Source of the DNA: Hypoxylon rubiginosum
Taxonomy: Eukaryota > Ascomycota > Sordariomycetes > Xylariales > Hypoxylaceae
Length of the DNA stretch: 64,000 nucleotides
Reading direction: 5' to 3'
NCBI GenBank assembly: GCA_902806565.1
Contig: CADCXA010000024.1
Span: 248,001 to 312,000 of the forward strand
This document shows positions 45,766 through 57,090 of this stretch, piece after piece. Position numbers and translations under genes: made by a program. The notes under the pieces were generated by a model. The model worked only from the letters and a program-made list of their open reading frames with translations. It had not been told where the DNA came from and ran no database searches. How positions within the stretch are numbered: the stretch's first letter is position 1; each line of letters begins with the position of its first letter.

Positions 45766-46581
45766 TCAAAGCTCCATACCATCCATCTGCTGAAATGCTC
45801 CGTACTGGTTCTCCATAGCTCGTTGCTGCCTAGCCCAATCGCTCTCATATACCGGGTCTGTCGCCGGACGGTAAGTTGGGCCGCCGACAGCCGTCCCAAA
45901 GTGGTTGTAGACGTCTTTGGGTATCGACATAGATTCCTCATACTGTCGCTTCGCGGATTCCTCGTACTCACGACGAGCCAGAGCCTCGTAGCCGGACATC
46001 ATGTAGGGCTCGGGGTCTGACATGGCGACCCATCGTCCATCTCCCGTCTGAACTGGCGTCAGGGGTGTCCCGTCCATAGACATTATCGAGTTCCGCTGCT
46101 GCTCCTCTGCCTGTCTTTGCTCGTATCGGAATTGGGCAAGAAGCTCTTCTTGCTCCACTGTCGTGCGAGTCAAACCTACGACCGGGCTGTCCCGAGTATG
46201 CGTAGGGGGAGAGATTTGCCAAAGTTGGATTAAACGTAGTTTCTGGGAGTCGTCGGCGGCCTTGAAGAGTTCCATTTGCGCTGCAGATAGCGCCGAATAG
46301 TCAATGCCATGTTTGTGTAGGATGGACTCGGCCGTTGGTTGTAGTGGCTGAGGGGGTTCGGACGAGGGCCGCTGCAGCTCGACCACCGGTTGGTCTTGGT
46401 GAACGATATGGCCAGAGTGATGGTAGTGTTGCGAAATGGAGTACGTTATTTGAGGCTCGGGTTCCACCGTTCTCGGTATCTCTCGGGAAGGCTGGACTTG
46501 TTGCGGTTGTAAGGTTAAGTTACGAGAGAACATCGCAGCGAGCTCATCGCCGGATTCTATGTTGGGTTGAGCGTATGTCAT
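45766..46581 (-). CDS. Conserved-type hypothetical protein, Gln/Glu-rich
   Basis: A single exon on the minus strand, 271 residues from the ATG at 46581. The N-terminal half is low-complexity (Gln, Pro, Ser). A short ordered stretch, ILHKHGIDYSALSAAQMELFKAADDSQKL, looks like a three-helix motif. The C-terminal half is rich in Glu/Arg/Tyr with repeated EYEESAKRQYEES units, suggesting a helical or coiled segment. No signal peptide or membrane helix. I do not know a function. A nuclear or scaffold role is possible from composition only. The long upstream region (over 2 kb) suggests a regulated gene. Confidence 0.65.
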   Translation of the reverse strand: MTYAQPNIESGDELAAMFSRNLTLQPQQVQPSREIPRTVEPEPQITYSISQHYHHSGHIVHQDQPVVELQRPSSEPPQPLQPTAESILHKHGIDYSALSAAQMELFKAADDSQKLRLIQLWQISPPTHTRDSPVVGLTRTTVEQEELLAQFRYEQRQAEEQQRNSIMSMDGTPLTPVQTGDGRWVAMSDPEPYMMSGYEALARREYEESAKRQYEESMSIPKDVYNHFGTAVGGPTYRPATDPVYESDWARQQRAMENQYGAFQQMDGMEL

Positions 46582-48940
46582 TGTCTAAAAGAGAACAGTT
46601 AGAGACATTTGTAGGTTTGCGTGCCAGGGATATTCACCGACTAGAGAGATATTGAGCAACGTAGATAATCAAGTTTACACTGACTGCTTCGTAGACGCCA
46701 AAGTGAGTTGCAATAGCAATAGCAATAGCCTGTCGCAAAGTTGAACTGAGGAAAACTGTTTTCTTCGGTAAGAGGTGATGGTGTTGGTTAGAAGTACGGG
46801 GTATGAAGGAAAAGAAGCGAGCAGAGAGTAGTAAAACGAGAACTGCAAGAACTGTGTCTTATATTGACTATGCTAAGTACTCGAGCGGTGCTAGAACCGT
46901 TGTTTCACCTTGGATTGGCAGAAAGTTAAGGAAGTGGACAATGGCAAAGAGGACGAAGCCGCCCTTTTTGTTTCCTTTTTGGAAGATGTTGACTTTTTGA
47001 TAGTCAATGAGCGGTGGGCAAGCGGTCAAAATATTGATTGACACTAAGGTTAGACACCCTAGGAAGAGGACAGAGGCCAGGAGGCCAGATGGACGAAGCG
47101 GGGGGCAAAGGGGGTAAAGAAGAGGGTCCTAACGAAAGGGGGGGAGAACAATGAGGGATTATCAAACAAGGGTAAGAAGAAGGCAACAGTAAAATATGTA
47201 TGTAGCCTTTGGGTTGGCAGTTGGGAATTCTGGAAAGGATACGAAGTAGAAGCAAAAGTATCACGAACACGAATGGGCGATGGCGATGGCGACTTTGGCC
47301 TGCGGAAGAAGTGGTGATGAAGTGGCAGAGCAAAGGTGATATTGATAGGATTTAGACGTCAGATGACAATATGACTACATGAAAAGAGACCATCAATCAT
47401 CAATGATGAATGGTGAAAGGACATTGAAACGCGCCGGAAGATGACGGGGTATTTTGAAAGGACGAATCAGAGACGATGGTGGGGGGAGGGGTAATGTGTC
47501 AGTGTGAAGTGGCAGAGCGGCCAGAGTTGTCCTTGGGTGGTCTATTCTTCTACTCCAGCGCTGACGAGGGCCTTTCGACGAGCCCGAGGGGCCATTTTTA
47601 GTGGATTAAAGCCCGCTAGGCCGGGGGTTGTTGGCGCCCAAGGTTGCCTAAGACCCCACTAACAAAGCCCAATCCTGAGATGGTTTGTATCTCATCGAGT
47701 ATTGTCCCTTTTTGTTTTTTGATCCATGGATGTAATGTAATGTCTCTCAACGCGCGACTCGCATTCAAAGAACAAACAACGACTCGAATAATTCGCACAA
47801 TGAGACTTACTTGCGCAAGTATTATTAAACCGAAGCTACTAAGGATATCTACCAAGGTAAAAGGCACACAAACAACAAGTTAATTGTGCTCGAGGAGATG
47901 ATCCTAAAGGTCGTATCGTATCCTAAAGCCGGGAGTTCCCGCTTGGAGTTGCCTGTCAAAGAAACGCGACTCCAGTCTCCATGATTCACCTACATTGGCA
48001 GCTTAGCCGTTTCTTTTGCATCCTCTTTGTCGGAACTTAACATGGACTTCGGACTCAAGAATGTGTCCATTGATTCAGCTCCATCCCGCATCCCGCATTC
48101 AGCACAGGATTGTTTGCCATAAGGTGACTCACGCCGACAATTCGTCAATTAGCTTTGAAGCTTATCATGTACGGCTCACGGTCCATTCGACAACTATACG
48201 AGCTGCTGTACGCACTTGTATGAAAAGAGGCGAGATTTAATCGATCCGTAAGTAAAATATCAAATTGATACTATATATCGCCAAGCTCTACTTCGAGGCA
48301 TGAATAGGTACAACTATTTACATGTGCATGGAGATGGATACTATCAAAGCTTGGCGTGGTACCCCTATCCTCATACTGGAAGCTATCAGGTGGAAGCTTA
48401 ATATATGAGTTCACATCATACTTTATGTGAATTTCAACTAGCTACGCCTTTGATAACAGATTTCTCCTGGTAAAAATCTTAAATGCGGAACCAGAAATTG
48501 AAGATGATAGAATAAGTATCAAGGGCTAAACAACTTCTTATTTGTCATCCAAACCGAGCTCACTTACAGAGGCTAGCAAAAGGACTTACAACAAGGGGAG
48601 AGACAACTCAGATCGAGATATGCATCCCGTCATATTCGGAGATAGCTTCGAACGTGCATGGGAGCTCATTGGACTAGGTTGGCCAGCTTCAGGTGCGCTG
48701 ACGTCTGGGGGAGATAAGCCGCATACCCCAGAGTTCCCCCTAGAGTGCTTATGCGGCACACGATCTCCAGAATGAGCTAGCTATACTGATGTTGCCACCT
48801 TCTTCACCCTCCAGAAGCGAACATACAATACAGATAAGTTGTCTATCACAGTTTATAAAAGGCTAGGTAGTTCCTAGGTAGTTTCGATAATACGGAGAGT
48901 AACGGTCTTCCCCTAATCTAATCATATTCACACATATACA
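46582..48940. other. 2.4 kb intergenic region, presumed divergent promoters
   Basis: Lies between two divergent genes. A run of purine-rich DNA at about 47050-47180 (GGGGGCAAAGGGGG and similar) and CAAT/GATG repeats near 47390-47415 are visible. A minus-strand frame at 47867-47616 lacks an in-frame ATG. No gene is called. Confidence 0.45.
48853..48860 (+). promoter_or_regulatory. TATA box of the DJ-1/Hsp31-like gene
   Basis: TATAAAAG about 85 nt upstream of the ATG at 48941, in the expected position for a core promoter. Confidence 0.6.
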
Positions 48941-49684
48941 ATGGCACCGAAAATTCTCTTCGTTCTAACCTCCTACGGAGAGATCCTGGACTCGGATGGG
49001 AAGCCAATTCGACCCACTGGATGGTATTTGCCCGAGTTCGCCCATCCCTATGAGGTCCTCTCGCCAAAGAGCGAGATCGTGATCGCTTCGCCCAAAGGCG
49101 GCGTCTCCCCTCTGGATCCGCATTCGCTACAGCCGTGGATCCAGGACGACTCGTCGTCCGCCACGTTCTACAACACCAAGAAGGCGCTGTGGGAGAACAC
49201 GGCCAAGGTGTCCGAGTTCCTCGGCCGCGCCGACGAGTTCGACGCGATATTCTTCCCCGGCGGACACGCGCCAATGTTCGACCTGGCCACCGACAAGGAC
49301 TTGATCGCGCTGATCGGCGAGTTCTGGGCCAAGGGCAAGGTGACGGCCGCCGTGTGCCACGGCCCCGCCGCCTTCGTGAACGTCGCGCTCCCCGGCGGCG
49401 GGAACATCATGGAGGGCAAGGACGTGAGCGGATTCAGCAGCGCCGAGGAGGACGCCATGGACATGTCCAAGTACATGCCCTTCGTGCTGGAGGACAAGAT
49501 GAAGGCGGACGGGGGCGTCTACCACAAGGCTGCCGACTTGTGGGCTCCGACCGTGTGTGTCTCCGGGAAGCTGATCACGGGCCAAAACCCGGCCTCGGCA
49601 AAGGGCGTTGGCGAAGCTATCGCGAAAGCACTAGGTGCGTTGCTGTCTATGACCATTTCTAAACTGAATATAGGGGCTAATTGA
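48941..49684 (+). CDS. DJ-1/PfpI superfamily protein, Hsp31-like
   Basis: 247 residues from an ATG at 48941 with no required intron. The nucleophile elbow is AAVCHGPAAF (Cys139, His140). The acidic partner Glu32 is in GWYLPEFAHPYEVL, and FFPGGHAPMFDL matches the family's oxyanion loop, so the class I Hsp31 triad pattern is complete. Relatives are glutathione-independent glyoxalases or stress chaperones acting on methylglyoxal in the cytosol. The core ends at about GEAIAKALG; the last 15 residues may instead be intron read-through, as GTGCGT lies just after CTAG near 49635. A strong TATA box suggests inducible expression. Confidence 0.88.
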   Translation: MAPKILFVLTSYGEILDSDGKPIRPTGWYLPEFAHPYEVLSPKSEIVIASPKGGVSPLDPHSLQPWIQDDSSSATFYNTKKALWENTAKVSEFLGRADEFDAIFFPGGHAPMFDLATDKDLIALIGEFWAKGKVTAAVCHGPAAFVNVALPGGGNIMEGKDVSGFSSAEEDAMDMSKYMPFVLEDKMKADGGVYHKAADLWAPTVCVSGKLITGQNPASAKGVGEAIAKALGALLSMTISKLNIGAN

Positions 49685-50363
49685 GTACAGGTATCTGATA
49701 ATACGTTGGCATTTAGAGGTAGGTATCTGAGCAAAGGCACATGAATATTGGTATTAAGACTAGGACAACCAGCGCCTGACCCCCTAGATATGAGACGATG
49801 ACCATCAAATCAGCGAGAAAGAAACATCTTAATTTCTTCGTTCTCTTCCTCTTCTTCTGTTTCTCTCTCTTCTTGCTTTCCTCCTTTTTCTTCTCCTTTT
49901 TCTTCTTTTTTTCGCCCAAAAAAATTATGCAAAAACATTCTCTTCAAGGGGACTACTCCTGCCATGACCATATACTTTGGATTTATTTAGACAGGCCCTC
50001 AAGCACATGCTAGTTACTCTCCTTCATCTGAAGCGCTACTTCGTGAGTGATTTCGGTAAACATCGTAGAGAAAGCGACCCTCGTAAACCCAGGCATAATT
50101 AGATCCTCCAAAATTGAAGTGATATGCAAGTTTGATTAGGTGCAGGTACCTAATTGATCAAGCAAAGTCGCATTAGGGAATATTCGGCAGGGGGTAAGGG
50201 GGGCATTACAACTCAGCCTCAGCTGACGAGAGCTCACTCATTCGGTCATCCTGAACACGTCAACTTCATAAGCTCATTAACCGTCACAATATTTAGCATT
50301 TCAAGAAGAATAGGCTTGCTCTGATGTTTAGGCTCCTTGGGGATATCACACGAGGTTTCAGAG
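49685..50363. other. Intergenic with long polypyrimidine tract
   Basis: 49828-49918 is almost entirely C/T on the plus strand (CTTCCTCTTCTTCTGTTTCTC and similar), about 90 bases. No gene is seen. Confidence 0.5.
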
Positions 50364-52094
50364 ATGCGGCTTTTGAATGCCAAAACGTTACAGCTCGATG
50401 AATTCTTCGACGAGGACATTCCTGCTTACGCAATCCTCTCACATACTTGGGCAGAGAAGAAAGAGGTCACATTTCAGGATATTTGCGGCCCTACACGCGA
50501 AAAGGAACCGGGGTTTACTAAGATCAAAGGCTGTTGCGCTCAGACGATCAAGGACGGCCTTGAGTGGGTTTGGATTGATACCTGCTGCATCGACAAGACG
50601 AGCAGCGCCGAGCTCTCGGAAGGTGAGGCGAAGATGCCCAGGATAATTGGCCGCCGCTCCCGTCGAGACCGACTTAGCTGATACGGGGAGACGAATCTAG
50701 CGATCAATTCCATGTACCGCTGGTACGCCGAATCTAGAGTGTGCTATATCTACCTTTCGGACGTGGACGCCGCCGAGGATCCAGGGCGCCATAACTCTAC
50801 CTTCAGACGGAGTCGCTGGTTTAAAAGGGGTTGGACGCTCCAGGAACTTCTGGCCCCGGCAGAACTACGATTCTTCGGGTCGTCCTGGGATGAGCTTACG
50901 ACCCAGATAATCAAACAACCAGTCGCTCCTCCCTACGGTCAAGCCGAGCAGGGCGAAAGATATAAACGCGATAAACGCAGCCTATTAAATATCGTTAGAG
51001 AAGTAACAGGAATCCGTAGTGATATCCTCGCTCATCGCACCAGCGTGTTCAGCGCCAGTATGGCGGAACGTATTTCGTGGGCGGCCGGGCGGTCAACGTC
51101 TCGCCGTGAAGACAGGGCATACTCCCTGTTGGGTTTAATGGATATAAACATGCCCCTTCTTTACGGCGAAGGCGACAAGGCGTTCGTAAGACTCCAAGAG
51201 GAGCTGATTAGGAAGTCTTACGACCATTCCTTGTTTGCCTGGGGTCTTTACGCGCGATCTGCCGTAGCGTCGAATTTGCCATCCTTATTAGCCCCATCGC
51301 CCGACGCATTTCAAGGTCCTCAATGGAAGCCGTATCAAGGAGTTTTGACATTTGACGGCGGTCACTACCTTGCGACCAACCTCGGACTTCATATTACTAT
51401 GCGTATTATTCGGATAGGGAGACTTCAAGAGCAAGACTTTGCTCTTGGCATTCTGAACTGGAGGATGACCCGCAATCGGGTCATCGTGTTACCTCTACGG
51501 CTTATGGACAGCGGAAACACATACCTTCAGCTGCCTTTATTCTTCCGAGTGGAGGGATGTAGGCCATTCGAGCTTCCATATGAGTGGGAGAATGCCCTAC
51601 TCCCAGAGAGGACTACTATTTATTTGGACCTTCAAGGAAAATCGCCTCTGCTCAAACCCCTTCATGGCATACGTCTTGACTACAGAGCGCTACTCGATAC
51701 GGGTTTCCGCCTCGTGGACTACTTCTCTCCGACCCCTTTACAGTGCGAGGCATCATCGGTCGCGTTTCCTGATACTGGTCAATCTTTACTCAGAATGCTG
51801 GGGAAGAATGACACCACGCTCCTCGTCTGGTACCAAGGGGCGGAGACAAGCCACGAGCTTCAATTGACACACACAAGAACCGACCGGACGGCGTTACAAC
51901 TACTGCTCCCAGACCCGGGATTCGTTGCCCTAGACCGTTTTGAAGCCATTGCTTCAGCTTTCACCCTCAGCTTTGAGGCTCTGCGGCGAACGTTCCAATG
52001 GTTCCCGGGGCCAAGGTTCGCAGTCGACGCTCACACGTCCCTAGCTCATTTGACGGTAGACGACGTCCCCTACATAACGCAGCGTATGCGTTAA
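50364..52094 (+). CDS. HET domain protein (heterokaryon incompatibility)
   Basis: Two exons (50364-50622 and 50701-52094) give 550 residues. The start MRLLNAKTLQLDEF is the standard HET opening, followed by YAILSHTWAEKKEVTFQDI, KIKGCCAQTIKDGLEWVWID, TCCIDKTSSAELSEAINSMY and RGWTLQELLAP, the three diagnostic blocks (about residues 1-180). Next come REDRAYSLLGLMDINMPLLYGEG and a C-terminal part of about 270 residues without recognised repeats. HET proteins are cytosolic self/non-self recognition or immune-like factors whose activation can trigger cell death. The partner is unknown here; the only other candidate in the window is the decayed kinase gene. The frame is intact throughout and intron 1 is phase 1. 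Confidence 0.93.
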
Positions 52095-52873
52095 ACATTC
52101 GGCTTTTCTAAACTAGCTCTACGGACTTAAGGTCGACATAGCAATTATCTTTCGCCGCTATTTGCCATTGGGAGCCTTTGAACTTGTTTTTTTCCTGCGA
52201 GATACACCCAATTGTCAAATCTATCAATGCCAACTCTGGTTCCAATACCGGAGTTGATTGTTGACTCGCGCCATAATCTGGACGATACAGACCATAATGA
52301 CAATGGATCACGCCCATGATATGAGGTTAAATAATAGCATCATCACCTTAATCAAGAAAAATCGCTTGACTAGGTAGTCACCAATATACCCATCCAGCGA
52401 GGTTATGCAACACAAAGGGGCATAAGATGTCTCTTGTAAGATACCTATCCATCTCTATAAGCAGAAATTTTATCTCAGAACGCTGGAATCGAAAAGGAGA
52501 GTTCCTTCAGCTGGGACGACACTACATTCTCCAGCGTTCCCTGGGCAACAATATTCCTCACAATATAGGTACCTATAAAAAGTGTAGAAAATTTACTTGT
52601 TTCTCACCTTGACGGAAGTAAGCAGATCTACGCGCCTTGACACGGGAAGCTGCAGCTGCGAGTCTTGTGCAACCAACGCGAATCCATCATTCAATCCGAG
52701 GCCATCTGTCTCCATTGTTTACAGCGCCTGATATTTATAGAAACGGAGATTTTCTTTTTAACTGACGCCACAATTAATAAAAATTTGACCCATGATCTAG
52801 GGTGTAATGTGTGCTAATGCCCTCCCTTGCATCCTCGTGCGACTCAAGGCTCACTTAGGCCATCACCTGCATC
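52095..52873. other. Intergenic, no gene seen
   Basis: Short chance frames only. The right part is the promoter of the DUF3431 gene. Confidence 0.5.
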
Positions 52874-53938
52874 ATGTTAACAGGCCGTCGCCCGCGACAG
52901 ACCACCTTTATTTTACTAGCGTGTATTTTCTTCGCGGCCACCTTGCTCCTCTGGCCAGTCGAAATTAGTCATCCATTAACCGTCGATCTCCCCGTTCCTA
53001 GCGATGGGCCTGCAGAGCTCAGCCTGCCTCCGGCTCGTCGCGAGAAGACCGAGATCGTGGTAGCGAGCACCACGCGGGAAGACCCGTCGTGGGTCCACCG
53101 GTTCTTCGCCCACTGGAACCCTCAGGTGTACGTGGCCGATAACCGGTCGGCGACGACCCTGCCCGCGGTGCCGCGGAACAAGGGCCGCGAGGCCATGGCG
53201 TATCTGACGTACATCGTCGACCGCTACGACGACCTGCCCGACGCCGTGCTGTTCGTGCACGCGTCGCGCTTCCAGTGGCACAACGACGACCCGGACTACG
53301 ACGTCGTGCCCGCCCTGCGCAGCTTCCGCCTCCCTTACCTGCGGGAAGCCGGCTACGTCAACTTGCGCTGCGTGTGGGCCATCGGGTGTCCCGCTGAGAT
53401 CCACCCCGTCGAAGACGAGGACGACGAGGAGGAACAACGTGACAAATCCGACATAACCACCAAAAGCATATTTCGGCGGGCTTTTCAGGAGTTGCTCCCC
53501 GAAGTTCCGGTCCCGGCCGTCGTCGCGGTGAGCTGCTGCTCGCAATTCGGCGTCACGCGCGCCACGATAAAACGGCACCCGAGGGAGAGGTATCTACGGT
53601 TCCGGAACTGGCTGCTTGAGACATCCCTGGACGACTCGTTGAGCGGGCGCGTGATGGAATTCTTGTGGCATAGTGAGTCTCTTGGCGTCTTGCCCCCTTT
53701 TTGCCCCTTATCAACTCTCGCTGACTGGTACGCATCAGTCATTTTTGGAAAGGATGCACATCACTGCCCGTCCGCAGGAGAGTGCTATTGTAAAGTTTAC
53801 GGTCAGTGCGACCTCACATGTTCCCACTCTTCCTGCGACGGCAGATATGTCTTACCTCCGTATTCGATACTCCCGGAGGGATGGCCGAGGTTAGGTTGGG
53901 ATCACGAAGACCGAGGATACACGGGATCCTTGGATTAA
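52874..53938 (+). CDS. DUF3431 family protein, type II membrane-anchored
   Basis: Two exons (52874-53672 and 53739-53938; donor GTGAGT, acceptor CATCAG) give 332 residues. A short basic cytosolic N-terminus precedes one hydrophobic anchor (TFILLACIFFAATLLLWPV). The lumenal part carries the family pattern: IVVASTTREDPSWVHRFFAHW, VYVADNRSA, GREAMAYLTYIVDRYDDLPD, VLFVHASRFQWHNDD, and a cysteine-rich end (HHCPSAGECYCKVYGQC). The family is fungal and poorly studied. Topology and fold hints suggest a Golgi glycosyltransferase-like role, as inference only. An acidic EDEDDEEEQ stretch sits mid-protein. Without splicing, the frame would read 22 extra residues, so retention is also possible. Confidence 0.85.
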   Translation: MLTGRRPRQTTFILLACIFFAATLLLWPVEISHPLTVDLPVPSDGPAELSLPPARREKTEIVVASTTREDPSWVHRFFAHWNPQVYVADNRSATTLPAVPRNKGREAMAYLTYIVDRYDDLPDAVLFVHASRFQWHNDDPDYDVVPALRSFRLPYLREAGYVNLRCVWAIGCPAEIHPVEDEDDEEEQRDKSDITTKSIFRRAFQELLPEVPVPAVVAVSCCSQFGVTRATIKRHPRERYLRFRNWLLETSLDDSLSGRVMEFLWHSESLGVLPPFCPLSTLADWYASVIFGKDAHHCPSAGECYCKVYGQCDLTCSHSSCDGRYVLPPYSILPEGWPRLGWDHEDRGYTGSLD

Positions 53939-54463
53939 GGAGGCAGGGTCATGTTGCATTTGCAGAAAGGACAATTAAGATGTTATAAGGACCGGGTCAT
54001 TCCGACAGGTCACTGTCGAGATTAGTTGACATGCCTGGAAAGTGGTCTTGATACCGGCTTATCATAAAAGCCAAATCCCCAGAACGAGGAAACCCGACAG
54101 AAGCCAACTGCCATTGAGCATTGTGGTTAGTCTTGAAACGCACGAAAATGACGGGGCTGGGCATTAACCATAAGTCATACGTGCGTAGAACTACGGTCAA
54201 ATTGTGGTTGGTCAATCGGAGTGGATTAGTTCATGCCGCCATGCGTTTATCAAGGCAGCTCTTGTCTTTATTTGCAGTTGGTCACAATTCCAGTCACTTG
54301 AAAAGTAACCCATTATTTTCATCGTTTACTCATAAATTCCGGTTTATCGAGGCTACCTGGCTCGATTAGAATAGATATTCTAATCCTTGGTGGCTTTTTC
54401 CACGGTATAGAGCGAGTCTACTCAAGTCGTTCCTACTCGTGATACGTCCAACATTACACCCGC
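53939..54463. other. Convergent intergenic region, no gene seen
   Basis: Between the stops of the DUF3431 and metacaspase genes. Short frames without family likeness. Confidence 0.5.
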
Positions 54464-55991
54464 TCACATGACAAAGAGGATGTTCGTGTCTATATTCTAT
54501 TAGTAAAGCTCTCAGCTAGGTGTCATTTGAAAAGCTTACCGAGAGGATGACTGCAAGACAGTTGCGGCTTCTGGGTGTACTTGGTCTGTAGCACATCACG
54601 AACACTGTTGAGAAGTTCCACGTAGCTCTGCTTCGGATCTTGTTTGAGGGCCGTGATGAATGCCCAGGACATTGCTCCTGTTGCCTGCGAAGCGATGGTC
54701 GCATCCGCGCTGCAAGATCATTAGTATTTGGCGATCTGGAAAAAGGTTGCATATGCTCGTCACTTACGATGTCTGATCGTCCTTGCTACCAGACCACATG
54801 ATAACGTCTGCGGGTGAGGTCTGCAGAGTTTGAGGTTAGTATATCCCTAATAAACATGAAATATGCAGAGAATCAAGAGCCTAGGTAGTTACTAACCTTG
54901 GTTTGAACGGTTTTCTTGTATCCATCATCTCCTCTGTACGCAGTCTTCGCAAAGTTGAAGAGGGCGCTACCAACCCCGGCCAAGTCACCCTGAGAATAGG
55001 AGGAAAATGCCTTAAGCAGTCCCTGCCCAGCTTCAGCAGCAAGGTTAGGCTCTTTCAAGACGCCCTTGGTTGAATAGAGGTAGGGCAAGTCCAAGACGGA
55101 TCCCGAATGACACGAGTCAAATATCGCGGTTAGCCTCGTGCCGGCCTGAAGTGGATTAACGAGGATTTGGTGAAGCTGGTCGTCCACGATGTGGCCGGCG
55201 GTTTTATAGTCGACGGGATAGATTACTTCGTCAGAACCGTCCTCTTCATCGCCGTCCAGATCTTTTGTCTGGCCGCCGTGGCCAGAGTAGTGCAAGAACA
55301 GAGCATCATTAGGCCGTGCACTGGACACAAGCCACTCCATGGCTCGAATGATGTTTGCCTTGGTAGGTACCATGATTGGATCACGTTGATCGTCGGTAAG
55401 AATAATCATGTCCTCTCTCTTATATCCATACCTTTCCATGAGGAACGACGACACATTTTTCGTATCGTTTATGCAACCTTTCAATTCTCCCTGCTGTCCG
55501 AAGTAGTTGATGCCAATAAGCAAGGCCTTGCGTTTTCCAGAGCAGTTACTGTATTGGAAAGTATAGCCCTCCGGCGCGCCGTGGCCAAACTGCTGCGGGG
55601 CAGTTGGCGGAGGGGGGCCGGATCGGTGCTGACCTCCATAGCCCTGGACGGAGTGAGCGGGATAGCCGTAGGGGTCCAGACCAGCTGGCGGGGGATGCGA
55701 AGGTGCTGGATAGCGGTTGGAGCCTTGGTGATATGACGAGGGAGGGCCGCTTGGAGAAGCGTACCGGTCATGTCCGTGTTGCTGAGGCGGGGGTGCATAC
55801 TGATTGTATCCATGTTGTTGAGGAGGGCCAGACGGAGGACCGTATTGATTATATCCTTGAGGGGGACCGGAAGGAGGGCCGTATTGATTATTATATCCTT
55901 GAGGAGGTTGTTGTGATGACCACTGCTGAGGTGGAGGCTGATTATATCCACCTCCTCCACCGTATCCCTGGTCATGATTCCAGCCCGACAT
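54464..55991 (-). CDS. MCA1: Metacaspase type I
   Basis: Minus-strand exons 55991-54897, 54820-54768, 54709-54540 and 54489-54464 give 447 residues. The first 135 residues are a Gln/Pro/Gly/Tyr-rich prodomain with repeats of the type [10 protein letters not shown], as in ascomycete metacaspases. The caspase-fold domain begins [14 protein letters not shown]. The catalytic dyad is His238 in HYSGHGG and Cys294 in DSCHSGS; acidic Ca-binding residues lie in [12 protein letters not shown]. The protein ends with the conserved SCSHPL and DTNILFVM, the latter on a 26-nt terminal exon. It cleaves after Arg/Lys in the cytosol and is linked to protein quality control, ageing and programmed cell death. 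All key residues are present. Confidence 0.95.
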
Positions 55992-57090
55992 TTTCGCAAA
56001 TCGAAGATGGTGAGATAAATATCACAAGCTGGTGATCTAGCGATTGACCTAGGTGACAAGAAAGAAACTTGTACAAATCGAGGATCAAGGCGTGAGAAGT
56101 TTAGGTGATAGGGTAGGAGGTATGTGTGTTTTGCGAGAGATCGGAGACTAGAAACCAAATGGGTTTTGCGGCTGACGTATGTTAAACCAGCTACGAAGGA
56201 GCTACGAAGGAACTAAGCGTGCCGATAGCCGCTGTTACTCGATTTGATTTAGGGCTGATGCAGGTGGTGAGCTGGTGGGTACCTAAACATTTCCCCCGCC
56301 CCTCCTTTTGTTTCAGGGGTTCACGGGATGGAATGATTGAATGAGGGGCAAAAGAGGCCGCCCGACGGGAGCGGCGCCTACTTACATCCTACAATGTCCT
56401 ATATGTATGCACTGTTTGCACCGTATGTATTGAGCACATATGCACCTAATACAGCTAGGCAATAAAGGATTCACACGTTTGATAATGTGTTCAATACCGT
56501 GAGTGTGGCTTCAGGTAGATAAGTACCTATTTCACATGGGCGAAACACCTGGAGGCCTTCGATTAGATAAACCTTACTGGCCTTGTCCCACGTCCCGGGA
56601 CCAACCGTTAGTGATGGGTTAGGGGCGGGTAGGATCCCTAAACTCTGCTAAATTAAGAATTAAGACCTAGAAAGGTGCCTCATATAGAACTTGTCTGCTT
56701 GCTGCTTGTACTCAACAATCACACCCACCAGGTCCGTCTTGGCATCTTATCTTTCCTCTTCTGAGATTCCTTTAGACGCTCAAGCATTTATTTATGTTTG
56801 GGACCCCCATTTCGCCGAGAAACCTTTGCTGCAGGTGTCAGCTAAGCAAGGATTCTCACCCACTTGTTCGTTGCAACCCTTTCTGCCAGCCTGCCAGCCT
56901 GCAGATTATCAGGCCAAAGACCGACTTGGCGACATCCTACGTGACGAAAAGTGCACTGAAATTATTTCGTAGTAACACACTTTTCCGTACAATATATCAT
57001 CACTCTCTCCCTCCAAAGTAGGCTTAGCAGAGAGGGACAAAAAAAGCAAAGAGGCAAAGCATCAGAACAAGTCTCAAGACTCCATCTACA
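55992..57090. other. Divergent promoter region between metacaspase and WW gene
   Basis: No coding family is seen. The last 100 bases before 57091 are purine-rich leader-like sequence. A GGTAGATAAGTACCTA copy is at about 56515-56530. Confidence 0.5.

Noticed and set aside
47616..47867. Minus-strand frame with a hydrophobic N-terminus
   Set aside because: No in-frame ATG and no splice partner; a plus-strand frame overlaps it, and neither is family-like.
49127..49662. Long frames on both strands within the DJ-1-like gene
   Set aside because: Shadows of a GC-rich coding exon.
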